A stretch of 64,000 nucleotides of DNA from Aliirhizobium wenxiniae (GCF_019511445.1 NZ_JAEUAN010000007.1:62001-126000); one strand, 5' to 3'; counted from the first letter of the stretch, positions 35,790 through 45,782 are shown. Numbers and translations are program-made. Notes: generated by a model not told the origin, from the sequence alone.

Positions 35790-37625
35790 TTACTTGCCGG
35801 CCTGTTTGGCAAACCACGCGTCGGGAAAACCGGTCCCGTATTCCGGCAGCTTTTCCGGATGTCCGATGCGGTTCCAGTAAGCGATCTTCTCCTCACCGGA
35901 ATAGAACATCGGCACGACATAGTGGTTTGCGAGCAGGACACGGTCCATCGCCTTGACGGCTGCAACCTGTTCATCGCGGTTCGGTGCGAAAACGATCTTG
36001 CGGATCAGGATATCGACGGCCGGGTCGGCGATGCCGGCATAGTTGCGCGATCCCTGGCGATTGACGGATTCCGAACCCCAGAATTCGTTCTGTTCGTTAC
36101 CGGGGTTCATCGTTTGCCCCCAGACACCGAAAATAATGTCGTAATCGAAGCTGCGGACGCGGTTGATATATTGCGAGGCATCGACCGTGCGAATGCGAGC
36201 ATCGATGCCGATCTTCTTGAGGCTATTGATGTAGGGCGTGACAGTACGCTCCTGCCCGGCATTGTTCAGCAGTATCTCGAAGCTAAGGGGCTTGCCGGTC
36301 TTGGAATTGACCATGCGGTTGCCCTTCAGCTCGTAGCCTGCCTCCTTCAGCAGACCAACTGCCGTACGGAGGTTATCGCGCACCTTGGCCGGATCGCCAT
36401 TGACCGGATTGGCGTAGGGCTTCGTGAAGACGTCTGCCGGAACCTTGTCTTTCAGCTCGTTGAGGATTTCCAGTTCCTTGCCCTCAGGCAGACCGGAGGA
36501 CGCAAGTTCGGTGCCCCAGAAGAAACTGTCCACTCGCTTCAGGCCGCCAAAGGCGAGGTTCTTGTTGAGATCCTCGAAATCATAGGCGTAATTCAACGCC
36601 TCGCGCACCCGCGCATCCTTGAACATGTCACGGCGCATATTGGGTACATAGGCCTGCATGATACCGACCGCCTTGAACGGGTTGGTCAGTGCCTCCTTCG
36701 TCACCCGTCCATCCTTGACCGCATCGAAATCGTAGCGCGTGGCCCAGCGACTGGAGCTGTTTTCCTGCCGATAATCGATGTTACCGGCTCGGAAGGCTTC
36801 GAACTGAACGTCGCTGTCGGAAAAATAAGTATAGCTGATGGTGCGGAAATTATGCTGACCGATGTTGATCGGCAGATCCTTGCCCCAATAGTCGTCGCGC
36901 AACTCGTAGCGGATGACCGAGCCGGGCTGGACGGAGGCAACCTTGTAAGGCCCGGAGCCCATGGGCACTTCCAGCGAGGTGCGGGAAATATCACGCTTCT
37001 TGCCCTGGCCGTCGGTTCCTTCCCACCAATGCTTCGGCAGGATCGGGAAATCGCCGACGATCGAGGGCAGTTCCCTGTTGTTCTTCTCATCGAAGCGGAA
37101 AGTCACCTCGCGCTCGCCGGTCTTTTCCGCAGCGGTCACATGCCGGTAGTAACCGGAATAGAAGGCGCTGTTTTCTTTCAGCTTGTCGAGGCTGAAGACG
37201 ACGTCTTCAGGGGTCACCGGCTCGCCATCAGCCCATTTGGCTTCCGGCCGCAGGCGAAACGTCACCGACGACATGTCATCGGGATAGGCAACCGATTCGG
37301 CGAGCAGGCCATAGGTACCGAACACCTCGTCTTCCGATCGCTTCATCAGCGTATCGAAGATCATGACTACGCTCGGGGCAACGGCTCCTCGATCGATCGC
37401 AAGGTTCAGGTTGTCGAACGTACCTGACTGCGCCAGCTTGAGCTCGCCTGTCTTGGGGGCATTCACATCGACATAGGGAAGTGCCTTGAAATCTACCGGC
37501 AATTGCGGTTCGCCGACCACGGCCATGCCATGGCGCCATTTCAGCTCATCCGCTAACGCCCCTGAAGCCATGAGCGAAGCTGCCATGGCGATTGCGAGGC
37601 CTTTGCGGAGCCGAGCCAAATCCAT
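35790..37625 (-). CDS. yejA: Peptide/microcin C-type ABC transporter substrate-binding protein
   Basis: This 611-residue periplasmic SBP family 5 protein has a signal peptide (GLAIAMAASLMASGALA) and family motifs (FRLRPEAKWADGEPVTPEDV, then ARVREALNYAYDFEDLN). YejA delivers peptides to YejBEF. It is the first gene of yejABEF-ghrA and diverges from mepA. The binding protein is made in excess in such systems; the 128-nt gap before yejB could hold a processing or attenuation site, but no clear hairpin is seen there. Confidence 0.95.
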   Translation of the reverse strand: MDLARLRKGLAIAMAASLMASGALADELKWRHGMAVVGEPQLPVDFKALPYVDVNAPKTGELKLAQSGTFDNLNLAIDRGAVAPSVVMIFDTLMKRSEDEVFGTYGLLAESVAYPDDMSSVTFRLRPEAKWADGEPVTPEDVVFSLDKLKENSAFYSGYYRHVTAAEKTGEREVTFRFDEKNNRELPSIVGDFPILPKHWWEGTDGQGKKRDISRTSLEVPMGSGPYKVASVQPGSVIRYELRDDYWGKDLPINIGQHNFRTISYTYFSDSDVQFEAFRAGNIDYRQENSSSRWATRYDFDAVKDGRVTKEALTNPFKAVGIMQAYVPNMRRDMFKDARVREALNYAYDFEDLNKNLAFGGLKRVDSFFWGTELASSGLPEGKELEILNELKDKVPADVFTKPYANPVNGDPAKVRDNLRTAVGLLKEAGYELKGNRMVNSKTGKPLSFEILLNNAGQERTVTPYINSLKKIGIDARIRTVDASQYINRVRSFDYDIIFGVWGQTMNPGNEQNEFWGSESVNRQGSRNYAGIADPAVDILIRKIVFAPNRDEQVAAVKAMDRVLLANHYVVPMFYSGEEKIAYWNRIGHPEKLPEYGTGFPDAWFAKQAGK

Positions 37626-37801
37626 GTTTTTCCCTTTTCATTCGATTTGTTGCGGAGAAGCATAAGGCAAAAGGCGGCAAAAAACAGGAGCGGCCGGTCA
37701 CAAGCGATTTATCTTAAGGCTGGAGTGAGGAGACATCGCCATTTCACCAAAATCGCGTTTCGCGGTAGAATGGCTTCGAAAGTGATTTGCGGCGGGTAAT
37801 G

Positions 37802-38860
37802 ATGAAATCGATCTCGAAGATGGCTCTCGGGCTAGTGGCAACGGCTACGCTTCTGGGCGCGCTTGTGGAAGCACCCCAAGCGCAGGAAGAGCGCACTGCG
37901 AAGCAGGCTTTCGGCGCCGTGAAACTGCCGAATGCAGCCTCCCCCGAACCACTCGGTTTTTATGCCAAGGGCTGCATGTCGGGCGCCATGGCGCTGCCGA
38001 CGGATGGGCCGACATGGCAGGCGATGCGGCTTTCGCGCAATCGCCGCTGGGGCAACCCCGCGATGATCGACCTGCTGGAGCAGTTTTCCCGCGATGCGGC
38101 CAATCTCGGTTGGGGCAGCGGCATTCTCGTCGGCGACATTTCCCAGCCGCGCGGAGGGCCGATGCTGAGCGGCCATGCCTCGCACCAGATCGGCCTCGAT
38201 GCCGATGTATGGTTCACACCGAAGCCGGCACAGCCTATGACCGCCCAGCAGCGGGAGGATATGCCGTTCACCTCGATGCTGGACAAGAGCAAGTTCCTTA
38301 CGGTCGATTCGCGCAAGTGGACGAGCACGCATGCCCGCTTGGTGATGCAGGCCGCAAGCTATCCCCAGGTGCAGCGTGTTTTCGTCAATCCGGCAATCAA
38401 GAAAAAGCTCTGCCAGACCTGGACGGGCGACCGGAGCCTGCTCGGCAAGGTAAGGCCCGTCTATGGCCATGACGAGCATTTTCATATCCGCATGAACTGC
38501 CCGCCGGGTGCTGCCGGGTGCGAAAGGCAGGCGGCAACGCCTTCCACGGACGATTGCGATAGCAAGGCGCTCGCATGGTGGTTTACCAAGGAGCCCTGGG
38601 CACCGCCGAAACCGGCCGATCCGAACAGGAAACCGGTCAAGCCGCGACAGGTCATGGTGTCGGATCTTCCGCGTGCCTGCGCAGCAGTGCTTGCGGCACA
38701 AGCTCGCTCGGAAGCGGAGGCGACTTATGGAGGAGCACCGGTCGCTTATTCAAGCCAACCGTCCGCGCCTGCAAGTGTTGGCCAGATAGATGCCATCACG
38801 TCCAATCCGGCCAATGTTCCCGCGGACATACCTCTGCCGCGCGAGCGCCCATTCCGTTAA
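37802..38860 (+). CDS. mepA: Penicillin-insensitive murein DD-endopeptidase
   Basis: MepA is a periplasmic zinc peptidase that cleaves D-Ala-meso-DAP cross-links in peptidoglycan. The 352-residue sequence has a signal peptide, the LAS-type metal motif in SGHASHQIGLDADVW (His128-x6-Asp135), the C-terminal GHDEHFHIRM ligand motif and several disulfide-type Cys (CQTW, CPPG, CERQ, DDCD). A Pro/Ala-rich tail of about 60 residues follows the catalytic domain. The frame can start at a TTG at 37787; the ATG at 37802 gives better spacing to GCGGG. It diverges from the peptide importer yejABEF, so murein peptides may link the two. Confidence 0.93.
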   Translation: MKSISKMALGLVATATLLGALVEAPQAQEERTAKQAFGAVKLPNAASPEPLGFYAKGCMSGAMALPTDGPTWQAMRLSRNRRWGNPAMIDLLEQFSRDAANLGWGSGILVGDISQPRGGPMLSGHASHQIGLDADVWFTPKPAQPMTAQQREDMPFTSMLDKSKFLTVDSRKWTSTHARLVMQAASYPQVQRVFVNPAIKKKLCQTWTGDRSLLGKVRPVYGHDEHFHIRMNCPPGAAGCERQAATPSTDDCDSKALAWWFTKEPWAPPKPADPNRKPVKPRQVMVSDLPRACAAVLAAQARSEAEATYGGAPVAYSSQPSAPASVGQIDAITSNPANVPADIPLPRERPFR

Positions 38861-38947
38861 GCCCGTTCGGCATCCGGCATATGCAGCGACAACGCCGAGC
38901 CTTCCATTCTGAATGACGGCACGATAGAACGCCAAAGCGAATGGAAG

Positions 38948-38964
38948 GGGCCTTGCGAAGGCCC
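38948..38964 (+). other. Hairpin just upstream of the mgsA ribosome-binding site
   Basis: GGGCCTT and AAGGCCC form a 7-bp stem with a 3-nt loop that ends 3-4 nt before the mgsA Shine-Dalgarno (GGAGG). It could end mepA transcription or tune mgsA translation; neither is shown by the sequence. Confidence 0.4.
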
Positions 38965-38978
38965 GATGGAGGAATGCC

Positions 38979-39356
38979 TTGGAATCGGTAAAGCCGTGCA
39001 TCGCGCTCATCGCGCATGATCTGAAAAAAGACGACATGGCAGATTTTGCCCGGCAGCGTCAGACGGCATTGTCGAAATTCCGCATTGTTGCGACGGGTAC
39101 GACCGGTGGCCGTGTGCAAGACGCCGCTCCGGATCTGGATGTCACGCGACTGAAAAGCGGTCCGCTCGGCGGCGATCAGCAGATCGGTGCGATGATTGCG
39201 ACCGGCGAAGTGACCATGCTGGTCTTCTTCATTGACCCCCTCTCGGCACTTCCACACGATGTGGACGTCAAGGCCTTGACCCGGCTTGCCACCGTCTACG
39301 ACATCCCGATGGCGCTGAACCGCGCCACCGCGGAACATCTCATCGACTTTCAGTAA
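38979..39356 (+). CDS. mgsA: Methylglyoxal synthase
   Basis: MgsA converts dihydroxyacetone phosphate to methylglyoxal plus phosphate, a bypass that relieves sugar-phosphate stress. The 125-residue protein has the active-site motif [15 protein letters not shown] with Asp66, and HDL at the N-terminus. It starts with TTG at 38979, supported by GGAGG at 6 nt; an out-of-frame ATG precedes it. The protein is shorter than E. coli MgsA (152). It is 18 nt upstream of glk, so the pair likely forms an operon at the entry of glycolysis. Confidence 0.93.
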   Translation: MESVKPCIALIAHDLKKDDMADFARQRQTALSKFRIVATGTTGGRVQDAAPDLDVTRLKSGPLGGDQQIGAMIATGEVTMLVFFIDPLSALPHDVDVKALTRLATVYDIPMALNRATAEHLIDFQ

Positions 39357-39374
39357 TCCGCGAGATCCGTTGAT

Positions 39375-40397
39375 ATGGCCAATGTTCAGTCCGAAGCACT
39401 GCCCTTTCCTATCCTGATCGGAGATATCGGCGGCACCAATGCCCGTTTCTCCATTCTTGTCGATGCCGAGAGCAAGGCAACTGATTTCGTCCATGCTCAG
39501 ACGGCGGATTACGAGACGATCGATGACGCGATCATCGACAAGGTTTTCAAAAATGCCGATCTTGCCAAGCCACGTTCTGCAATTCTTGCGATTGCCGGGC
39601 CAATTGATGGCGATGAGATCGATCTGACCAATTGCGACTGGATCGTGCGGCCGAAGAAAATGATCGGCGAACTCGGCTTCGACGCGGTGCTCGTGCTCAA
39701 CGATTTCGAAGCCCAGGCGCTGGCCATCGCAACACTGACCGATGGCGACCGCGCGACGATCGGCCCGGCTCTGCCGGCCGTGGACGCGACGCGTGTCGTC
39801 CTTGGTCCTGGCACCGGCCTTGGTGTTGCCGGCCTGCTTCACGCCCATAACACATGGTTCCCGGTGCCGGGAGAAGGCGGACATGTCGATATCGGCCCGC
39901 GCACGCCACGCGATCTCGAAATTTTTCCGCATCTCGTCACCATTGAGGGACGGGTCTCGGCCGAGGAAATCATTTCCGGCCGCGGACTTCTGCACATCTA
40001 TAATGCTGTCTGTGCCGCCGATGGCGTCGAACCAATGATGAAGCGACCGGCCGACGTGACGGAAGAGGGCTTGAGCGGAAAGAACGCACAGGCTGCCGAA
40101 GCACTCGAACTCTTCGTAACCTATCTCGGCCGTCTCGCCGGCGACCTTGCCCTCATTTTCATGGCTCGCGGCGGTGTTTTCCTTGGCGGCGGCATTTCGC
40201 CAAAAATCCTGCCGGAGCTGAAAAAGCCTCTGTTCCGGGCGGCCTTCGAAGACAAAGCGCCGCATAAGGAGTTGATGAAAACGATCCCGACCTTCGTCGT
40301 CACACATCCGCAGGCAGCCCTTGCAGGTCTCGCCAGCTATGCACGCATGCCGACTTCTTATGGTATTGTTACAGATGGCCGGTGCTGGCGCCGATGA
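39375..40397 (+). CDS. glk: Glucokinase
   Basis: This 340-residue glucokinase of the bacterial Glk family (not ROK) phosphorylates glucose with ATP. It has the N-terminal phosphate motif [14 protein letters not shown], the glucose-binding [12 protein letters not shown] and [13 protein letters not shown] motifs, [10 protein letters not shown], and the C-terminal [13 protein letters not shown] adenosine motif. It is paired with mgsA. A short hairpin follows its stop. Confidence 0.95.
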   Translation: MANVQSEALPFPILIGDIGGTNARFSILVDAESKATDFVHAQTADYETIDDAIIDKVFKNADLAKPRSAILAIAGPIDGDEIDLTNCDWIVRPKKMIGELGFDAVLVLNDFEAQALAIATLTDGDRATIGPALPAVDATRVVLGPGTGLGVAGLLHAHNTWFPVPGEGGHVDIGPRTPRDLEIFPHLVTIEGRVSAEEIISGRGLLHIYNAVCAADGVEPMMKRPADVTEEGLSGKNAQAAEALELFVTYLGRLAGDLALIFMARGGVFLGGGISPKILPELKKPLFRAAFEDKAPHKELMKTIPTFVVTHPQAALAGLASYARMPTSYGIVTDGRCWRR

Positions 40398-40457
40398 ATG
40401 CCGGAAAGTCACACCGTTAACGAATCCGGCAGAGGTCGACTGGCAAAACCAAGCCCG

Positions 40458-40475
40458 AGGGGTTAACAAGCCCCT
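40458..40475 (+). terminator. Weak terminator after glk
   Basis: AGGGG and CCCCT form a 5-bp stem with an 8-nt loop, followed by TTGTT, about 60 nt past glk and 15-20 nt before the ABC exporter start. It is a weak candidate. Confidence 0.35.
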
Positions 40476-40491
40476 TTGTTAAGACCGTGCA

Positions 40492-42300
40492 GTGACCCTG
40501 CCGAATTGGGACTTTCCGTTGAAGGCTGAAAAAGAAAAAAAGCGCCACGTTGATTCCAGCACCGTTGTCAGCGTGCTGAAGCGTATCATTTCGGAAAACG
40601 GCCGCGACCATATCCGCGGATATGTCTTCGCGATCAGCTGTCTGATTGTCGTGGCGCTGTCGACCGCATTCACCGCCTGGATCATGGAGAAGGTGGTCAA
40701 CGAGGCGTTCGCCAATCGTCGCGCCGATATCGTCTGGTTGATCTGCGGCTCGATCCTCGCCGCCTTCGTGCTGCGCGGCTTTGCCACCTACGGACAGGCA
40801 GTTGCGCTGCAGAAAATCAGCAACAATATCGTGGCGCGTTACCAGCGTCGGCTCTACAGCCATCTTATGACGCTTTCGGTCGGGTTCTTCTCCGAGGCCC
40901 GCTCCTCGCATCTGGCTGCCCAGGTCAGCCAGAATATTGCCGGTATCCGCGATGTGATGAACCTCACGGTCACCTCTACCGCCCGAGATCTTTTGACACT
41001 CGTCTCGCTTGTCGCCGTGATGGTCTCCAAGGACTGGGTTCTGTCGCTGATCGTCTTTGCCGTCGCACCACCGCTGCTTTATGCACTTCGCTATGTTTCA
41101 CGCCGGCTGAGACTGGCGACGCGGGAAGCGGTCGAGGTCAATAGCCGCGTGCTTGGCGCGATGCAGGAAACGATCCAGGGTATCCCGGTGGTCAAGGCCT
41201 TCACGATGGAGCACGAGCTTGAGAAGAAGGTCAACAGGATCATCGAGACGGCCGAGGCCCGCTCCAACCGTATAGCGCGGCTTTCCGAGCGTACGTCACC
41301 GCTGACGGAGACCTTTGCCGGTTTCGCCATTTCGAGCGTGCTGGCCTATGCCGCATTTCGCTCGATCTACGATAACGTGCCACCGGGCGCCTTCTTCGCC
41401 TTCGTCACCGCGCTGCTTATGGCCTATGATCCCGCACGCCGGCTTGCCAAGCTTCAGGTGCAGATGGACCGCGCCGTCGTCAACGCGCAGATGATCTACG
41501 CCCTTCTCGATCTACAGCCGGCACAGCGCGAAAAGCCCGGTGCTCCAGACCTCGCCATCAGCGAAGCAAAGGTCGAGCTCAAGAACGTCGCCTTTTCCTA
41601 CACCGATGGTGCTCCAATTCTGCGCGGCGTCAATCTCGTCGCTGAAGGCGGCAAGACAACAGCTCTGGTCGGACCTTCGGGTGCGGGTAAATCGACGATC
41701 ATCAACCTCATTCCGCGGTTTTATGATCCGGCCGAAGGCGAGATCCTGGTGGACGGGCAGAATATCGCCGACGTGACCAAATCGTCGCTTCGCCACCAGC
41801 TCGCCTATGTCTCGCAGCAGCCCTACATGTTCGAAGGTTCGATCCGTGACAACATCCGCTACGGCCGACCGGAAGCGACCGATGAAGAGGTCGAGGAGGC
41901 CGCGAGGCTCGCGCACGCACACGATTTCATCATGGCGCAGCCCGAAGGCTACGAGACGGCGGTCGGCGAGAACGGGGTGACATTGTCCGGCGGACAGAGG
42001 CAGAGACTTTCGATCGCCCGCGCGCTGGTGCGCAATGCACCGATCCTTCTTCTCGACGAAGCGACCTCGGCACTCGACAACGAGTCGGAAGCTGCGGTGC
42101 AGAAGGCGCTTGATACCGCCATGCACGGCCGCACCGTCATCGTGATCGCGCACCGGCTCTCGACCGTCGTCAACGCCGATAAAATCGTGGTGATGCAGGA
42201 CGGACGTGTGGTCGAGGAAGGCACGCATGAGGACCTTGCCCAGCGCAAGAACGGCCTCTACGCTCGCCTCAACAATCTGCAGTCGCCGGAACATCATTAA
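40492..42300 (+). CDS. ABC exporter, MsbA-like half-transporter (permease plus ATPase)
   Basis: This 602-residue half-transporter has six membrane helices (about 35-330) and a complete ATPase domain: Walker [11 protein letters not shown]-loop [10 protein letters not shown], signature [12 protein letters not shown], Walker [13 protein letters not shown] and H-switch IAHRLST. It resembles lipid A/multidrug exporters. The start is uncertain: the frame begins at GTG 40492 with no clear SD and several later TTG codons could serve. It is followed after 17 nt by dapB. It offers a clean contrast to the degenerate homologue at 8961-11684. Confidence 0.9.
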   Translation: MTLPNWDFPLKAEKEKKRHVDSSTVVSVLKRIISENGRDHIRGYVFAISCLIVVALSTAFTAWIMEKVVNEAFANRRADIVWLICGSILAAFVLRGFATYGQAVALQKISNNIVARYQRRLYSHLMTLSVGFFSEARSSHLAAQVSQNIAGIRDVMNLTVTSTARDLLTLVSLVAVMVSKDWVLSLIVFAVAPPLLYALRYVSRRLRLATREAVEVNSRVLGAMQETIQGIPVVKAFTMEHELEKKVNRIIETAEARSNRIARLSERTSPLTETFAGFAISSVLAYAAFRSIYDNVPPGAFFAFVTALLMAYDPARRLAKLQVQMDRAVVNAQMIYALLDLQPAQREKPGAPDLAISEAKVELKNVAFSYTDGAPILRGVNLVAEGGKTTALVGPSGAGKSTIINLIPRFYDPAEGEILVDGQNIADVTKSSLRHQLAYVSQQPYMFEGSIRDNIRYGRPEATDEEVEEAARLAHAHDFIMAQPEGYETAVGENGVTLSGGQRQRLSIARALVRNAPILLLDEATSALDNESEAAVQKALDTAMHGRTVIVIAHRLSTVVNADKIVVMQDGRVVEEGTHEDLAQRKNGLYARLNNLQSPEHH

Positions 42301-42317
42301 GCAGGAACAGGCAGGAC

Positions 42318-43142
42318 ATGAGTGAGAACGAGATGAAGCTGGTTGTCGTGGGTGCGGGCGGCCGAATGGGTCAGACGCTGATCCGCGTTATTCACGAAAC
42401 GCCAGGTGTCACTCTTCATGCAGCCATAGAGCGCGAAGGCTCTCCCTTCCTCGGGAAAGATGCCGGTGATTTGTCGGGTCTCGGACCGATCGGCGTTGCG
42501 GTTACCAGCGATCCGCTTCAGGCCTTTCTCAATGCAGAAGGCGTAGTCGATTTCACCGCGCCTGCTGCCAGCGTCACTTTCGCAGGGCTCGCCGCACAAG
42601 CGCGCATCGTGCATGTCATCGGCACGACCGGGTGCTCGGTCGATGACGAGGAGAAATTCGCCGCTGCCGCCCGGCATGCACGGGTGGTGAAGTCGGGCAA
42701 TATGAGCCTCGGCGTCAATCTTCTCAGCGTTCTGACCAAGCAGGCTGCCCGCGCATTGCCGGCAGATGGCTGGGATATCGAGATTGTCGAGATGCATCAC
42801 AAGCACAAGGTCGATGCGCCGTCGGGCACCGCATTGCTACTCGGCGAAGCGGCCGCCGAAGGGCGCGGCATCGATCTTGCCTCACAATCGGTCCGCGTAC
42901 GCGATGGCCATACCGGCCCGCGCGCCGGTGGCACGATCGGCTTTGCGACGCTGCGCGGCGGCTCGGTTGTCGGCGATCATTCCGTCATCCTGGCCGGCGA
43001 AGGCGAGCTGGTTACATTGTCGCACAGTGCCCGGGACCGTTCGATTTTCGCTCGCGGGGCAGTTGCGGCCGCACTCTGGGCGCGCAATAAGAAGCCCGGT
43101 CAATATTCGATGCTCGACGTGCTCGGGCTCTCAAATCAATAA
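42318..43142 (+). CDS. dapB: 4-hydroxy-tetrahydrodipicolinate reductase
   Basis: DapB makes tetrahydrodipicolinate in lysine and diaminopimelate synthesis, so it feeds peptidoglycan. The 274-residue protein has an NAD(P)-binding [13 protein letters not shown] motif, the tetramer/substrate motif [15 protein letters not shown] (His160 and Lys164 of the HHKHK core) and the [13 protein letters not shown] segment. It lies between the ABC exporter and gpmA on one strand with short gaps. Confidence 0.96.
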   Translation: MSENEMKLVVVGAGGRMGQTLIRVIHETPGVTLHAAIEREGSPFLGKDAGDLSGLGPIGVAVTSDPLQAFLNAEGVVDFTAPAASVTFAGLAAQARIVHVIGTTGCSVDDEEKFAAAARHARVVKSGNMSLGVNLLSVLTKQAARALPADGWDIEIVEMHHKHKVDAPSGTALLLGEAAAEGRGIDLASQSVRVRDGHTGPRAGGTIGFATLRGGSVVGDHSVILAGEGELVTLSHSARDRSIFARGAVAAALWARNKKPGQYSMLDVLGLSNQ

Positions 43143-43160
43143 TATACGGAGGTCTTTCTC

Positions 43161-43796
43161 ATGAGCGGTACCCTTGTCCTCGTTCGCCACGGCCAGAGCG
43201 ACTGGAATCTCAAAAATCTGTTCACCGGCTGGAAGGACCCTGACCTGACCCCGCTCGGAATCCAGGAAGCCGAAACCGGCGGGCAGGCACTGGCAGAGAC
43301 CGGCATCAAATTCGACATCGCCTTCACCTCTGACCTGCAGCGTGCACAGAAGACGCTGAAGATCGTGCTCGACAAGGTCGGCCAGCCGGACCTTAAGACG
43401 ATCAAGGATCAGGCACTCAACGAACGCGACTATGGCGATCTTTCCGGCCTCAACAAGGACGATGCCCGCGCCAAGTGGGGTGAAGAGCAGGTTCACATCT
43501 GGCGCCGTTCCTATGACGTCCCGCCTCCGGGCGGTGAAAGCCTGCGTGATACCGGCGCCCGCGTCTGGCCCTATTACCTGACCGAAATCCTGCCCCGCGT
43601 CCTTCGCGGCGAAAAGGTTCTGGTTGCTGCCCACGGCAATTCGCTGCGTTCGCTTGTCATGGTGCTCGACAAGCTGACGAAGGAGCAGATCCTCGGCGTC
43701 AACCTCGCAACCGGCGTTCCGATGGTCTACAAGCTCAACGCAGACTCGACGGTCGCTTCCAAGGACGTGCTCGGCGACATGTCCGGCGCGCATTAA
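43161..43796 (+). CDS. gpmA: 2,3-bisphosphoglycerate-dependent phosphoglycerate mutase
   Basis: GpmA interconverts 3- and 2-phosphoglycerate in glycolysis. The 211-residue protein has the phosphohistidine motif [10 protein letters not shown] (His10), a Glu in [11 protein letters not shown] and the second His in [11 protein letters not shown]. It is slightly shorter than E. coli GpmA (250), as is usual in Rhizobiaceae. A strong terminator follows, closing the exporter-dapB-gpmA run before the phosphonate cluster. Confidence 0.96.
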   Translation: MSGTLVLVRHGQSDWNLKNLFTGWKDPDLTPLGIQEAETGGQALAETGIKFDIAFTSDLQRAQKTLKIVLDKVGQPDLKTIKDQALNERDYGDLSGLNKDDARAKWGEEQVHIWRRSYDVPPPGGESLRDTGARVWPYYLTEILPRVLRGEKVLVAAHGNSLRSLVMVLDKLTKEQILGVNLATGVPMVYKLNADSTVASKDVLGDMSGAH

Positions 43797-43822
43797 GCGC
43801 TTTCCGGGCCCAATAATTGCAG

Positions 43823-43860
43823 CGCCAGCCGACAGGAAACTGCGGCTGGCGTTTTCTGTT
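43823..43860 (+). terminator. Rho-independent terminator of gpmA
   Basis: CGCCAGCCG and CGGCTGGCG form a perfect 9-bp stem with an 11-nt loop, followed by TTTTCTGTTT. It lies 27 nt past the gpmA stop and 10 nt before the convergent phnF stop, so it insulates the phn cluster. Confidence 0.85.
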
Positions 43861-43869
43861 TCGGCGGTG

Positions 43870-44610
43870 TCAATTCTCGATCGTGAACTGCACCGCATCA
43901 GCGGAGAAGCGGCTGACCGCATACTGAACCGGCACGCCGTCGGGATCGACATTCAGCGCCCGGGTGACGAGCACGATCGCCCCCGGTGACAGTTCCAGGG
44001 AGGAAAGGTCGTCACTGTCGGCGTGGACGGCGGTAATTTCCGTCGAGGCACGAACATAGTCCGGCAAGCCGACAGCCGCAAAGGCCGCGGTGATGGAGCC
44101 GCTGTCACGATAGGCCTCGGCCATGCCGGCAAATCGTTCCGCCGGAAACCATGTCGTCGCGCGCGAGACGGGCCGGCGATCCGCCTTTCTCAGGGTCTCC
44201 AGGCGGATAAGCCGCGTGCCAACGGGCAATTGTAATCGAGCGGCGAGATCGGCCGTCGCGGATTCTTCGGATGAGGCGAGCAATATGCCTTCCTTTTCCC
44301 GGGCCTGATCTCCAATGCCCTGATTGAAGCGCGTGCGACGCGAAATCGGAAAATTCAGCCTCTCCTTCCGCAGGATCAGCGTTCCCCGGCCCTGAACAGC
44401 CTGAACGATGCCTTCCTGAGCCAAAGCCGCCAAGGCGCTGCGCACGGTATGGCGGTTGACGCCGAACTGCGCCGCAAGCACCATTTCCGGCGGCACTTTG
44501 CCGGTTTCATCATACTCACCACTGGCGATGGCCGAGCGTATCCGGTCTGCGATCTGCCGCCATAGCGCCACTCCGTTTTGCCGGCGAACGGCCGCTTGCT
44601 GCATATCCAT
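43870..44610 (-). CDS. phnF: Phosphonate utilisation transcriptional regulator, GntR/HutC family
   Basis: This 246-residue regulator has an N-terminal winged helix (PPEMVLAAQFGVNRHTVRSA, residues about 40-59) and a C-terminal UTRA effector domain, as in PhnF. It is divergent from phnG across an 83-nt gap that contains a perfect palindrome, suggesting it represses the phn operon and perhaps itself. HutC-type regulators usually release DNA when a pathway ligand binds; the ligand of this one is not visible from sequence. Confidence 0.92.
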   Translation of the reverse strand: MDMQQAAVRRQNGVALWRQIADRIRSAIASGEYDETGKVPPEMVLAAQFGVNRHTVRSALAALAQEGIVQAVQGRGTLILRKERLNFPISRRTRFNQGIGDQAREKEGILLASSEESATADLAARLQLPVGTRLIRLETLRKADRRPVSRATTWFPAERFAGMAEAYRDSGSITAAFAAVGLPDYVRASTEITAVHADSDDLSSLELSPGAIVLVTRALNVDPDGVPVQYAVSRFSADAVQFTIEN

Positions 44611-44627
44611 GTCACACGCTTGTTATA
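44610..44627 (+). promoter_or_regulatory. Candidate Pho box before phnG
   Basis: TGTCACA at 44610 and TGTTATA at 44621 are similar to the TGTCAT half-site and spaced exactly 11 bp, the PhoB repeat period. A -10-like TATAGT follows at 44655. Half-site matches are imperfect, so support is modest. Confidence 0.35.
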
Positions 44628-44660
44628 TCCAAAAGTTATGACTAAGTTACATTGTATAGT

Positions 44661-44678
44661 TGTCTATATCAATAGACA
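44661..44678 (+). promoter_or_regulatory. Candidate PhnF operator
   Basis: TGTCTA-TATCAA-TAGACA is a perfect inverted repeat with 6-bp arms and a 6-bp spacer, lying between a -10-like TATAGT and the phnG ribosome-binding site (CGGAG). HutC/GntR proteins bind such palindromes with GT..AC half-sites, and phnF is the adjacent divergent regulator. Confidence 0.55.
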
Positions 44679-44693
44679 TTACGGAGATTGGCC

Positions 44694-45164
44694 ATGGATG
44701 TTGCAGAGCAGACCCTGCTGACGGGACAGGCAGGCCGCAGGCGGTGTGTTTCCCTTCTTGCCGGAGCGATGGCGGATGAACTTTTCGCCGCATGGGACGC
44801 ATTGAAAGACAAGCCTGAAGCGAAACCTGTGCGAGGCCCCGAGACTGGCCTGGTGATGGTGCGCGGTCGCATCGGCGGTGGAGGCAGCCCCTTCAATCTG
44901 GGCGAAGCGACAGTGACACGCGCAACCGTCGCACTCGCATCCGGCACGATTGGCCATGCGCAGGCGCTTGGAACCGACAAGCAGAAAGCCAGGCTCGCCG
45001 CGATCTTCGATGCGCTGTGGCAGGAAGATGCCACGAGGGACCATGTCGAAAATGCCGTTCTCGCACCTGTCGAATATCGCCTCGCCTCAGAAAAGAAGAT
45101 GAAGGCCGAAGAGACGGCTGCGACCCGGGTCGATTTCTTCACCATGGTTCGGGGAGAAGACTGA
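44694..45164 (+). CDS. phnG: C-P lyase core complex subunit PhnG
   Basis: PhnG is a small subunit of the PhnGHIJ C-P lyase core, needed to couple phosphonates to ribose triphosphate. The 156-residue protein shows the family pattern (RRRCVSLLAGA at the start; GGGGSPFNLGEATVTRA in the middle; AATRVDFFTMVRG at the end). The ATG at 44694 with CGGAG upstream is preferred to an in-frame TTG at 44688. Its stop overlaps the phnH start. Confidence 0.95.
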   Translation: MDVAEQTLLTGQAGRRRCVSLLAGAMADELFAAWDALKDKPEAKPVRGPETGLVMVRGRIGGGGSPFNLGEATVTRATVALASGTIGHAQALGTDKQKARLAAIFDALWQEDATRDHVENAVLAPVEYRLASEKKMKAEETAATRVDFFTMVRGED

Positions 45165-45763
45165 TGTCTACCGATACACAGGCCTTTACCGGCGGCTTTT
45201 CCGATCCGGTCTTCCAGTCCCAGAGCGTATTCCGCAAGTTGATGGACGGCATGGCGCGGCCGGGCTCGATCCACACTGTCGAACATGACGCCGGACAGCC
45301 CGATCCGCTCGGAGCAGCGGCCGGCGCAATCGCCCTGACGCTTTGCGACCATGACACGCCGGTATGGCTCAGCGCCGGCTTTGCCAAATCGGCAGTCGGC
45401 GAATGGATCGGCTTCCATTCTGGTGCCACGATAACCCGCGAAAAGGCAGAGGCTCGTTTTGCGTTCGCGGAGCCGGGCGTGACGCCTTCTTCCTTCGGCC
45501 TGTTTTCGCTCGGCACACAGGAATACCCGGACCGTTCGACGACGCTGGTCATCGAAGTCGCGGGGCTTAGCGAGGGCCAGTCCTTCACGCTGTCGGGGCC
45601 GGGCATCCTTCAATCGAAGACCGTCGAGATCGCCGGATTGCCCGAGGCGTTCCTCCGCTTGTGGGCCGACAACCGCCCGCTGTTTCCGCGCGGGGTCGAT
45701 GTCATCCTGACGGCGGGACGCAGTTTTCTGTGCCTGCCCCGCACGACGAAGATCGTGGCTTAA
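45164..45763 (+). CDS. phnH: C-P lyase core complex subunit PhnH
   Basis: PhnH, 199 residues, is the second C-P lyase core subunit and has a PLP-transferase-like fold without a catalytic role. Family motifs are GGFSDPVFQSQSVFRKLMDG and MARPGSIHTV at the N-terminus and the C-terminal RGVDVILTAG. The ATG at 45164 overlaps the phnG stop (TGATG). The open frame extends upstream inside phnG, but that is shadow sequence. Confidence 0.95.
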   Translation: MSTDTQAFTGGFSDPVFQSQSVFRKLMDGMARPGSIHTVEHDAGQPDPLGAAAGAIALTLCDHDTPVWLSAGFAKSAVGEWIGFHSGATITREKAEARFAFAEPGVTPSSFGLFSLGTQEYPDRSTTLVIEVAGLSEGQSFTLSGPGILQSKTVEIAGLPEAFLRLWADNRPLFPRGVDVILTAGRSFLCLPRTTKIVA

Positions 45764-45782
45764 GCCTCAAGGAGACGATACA

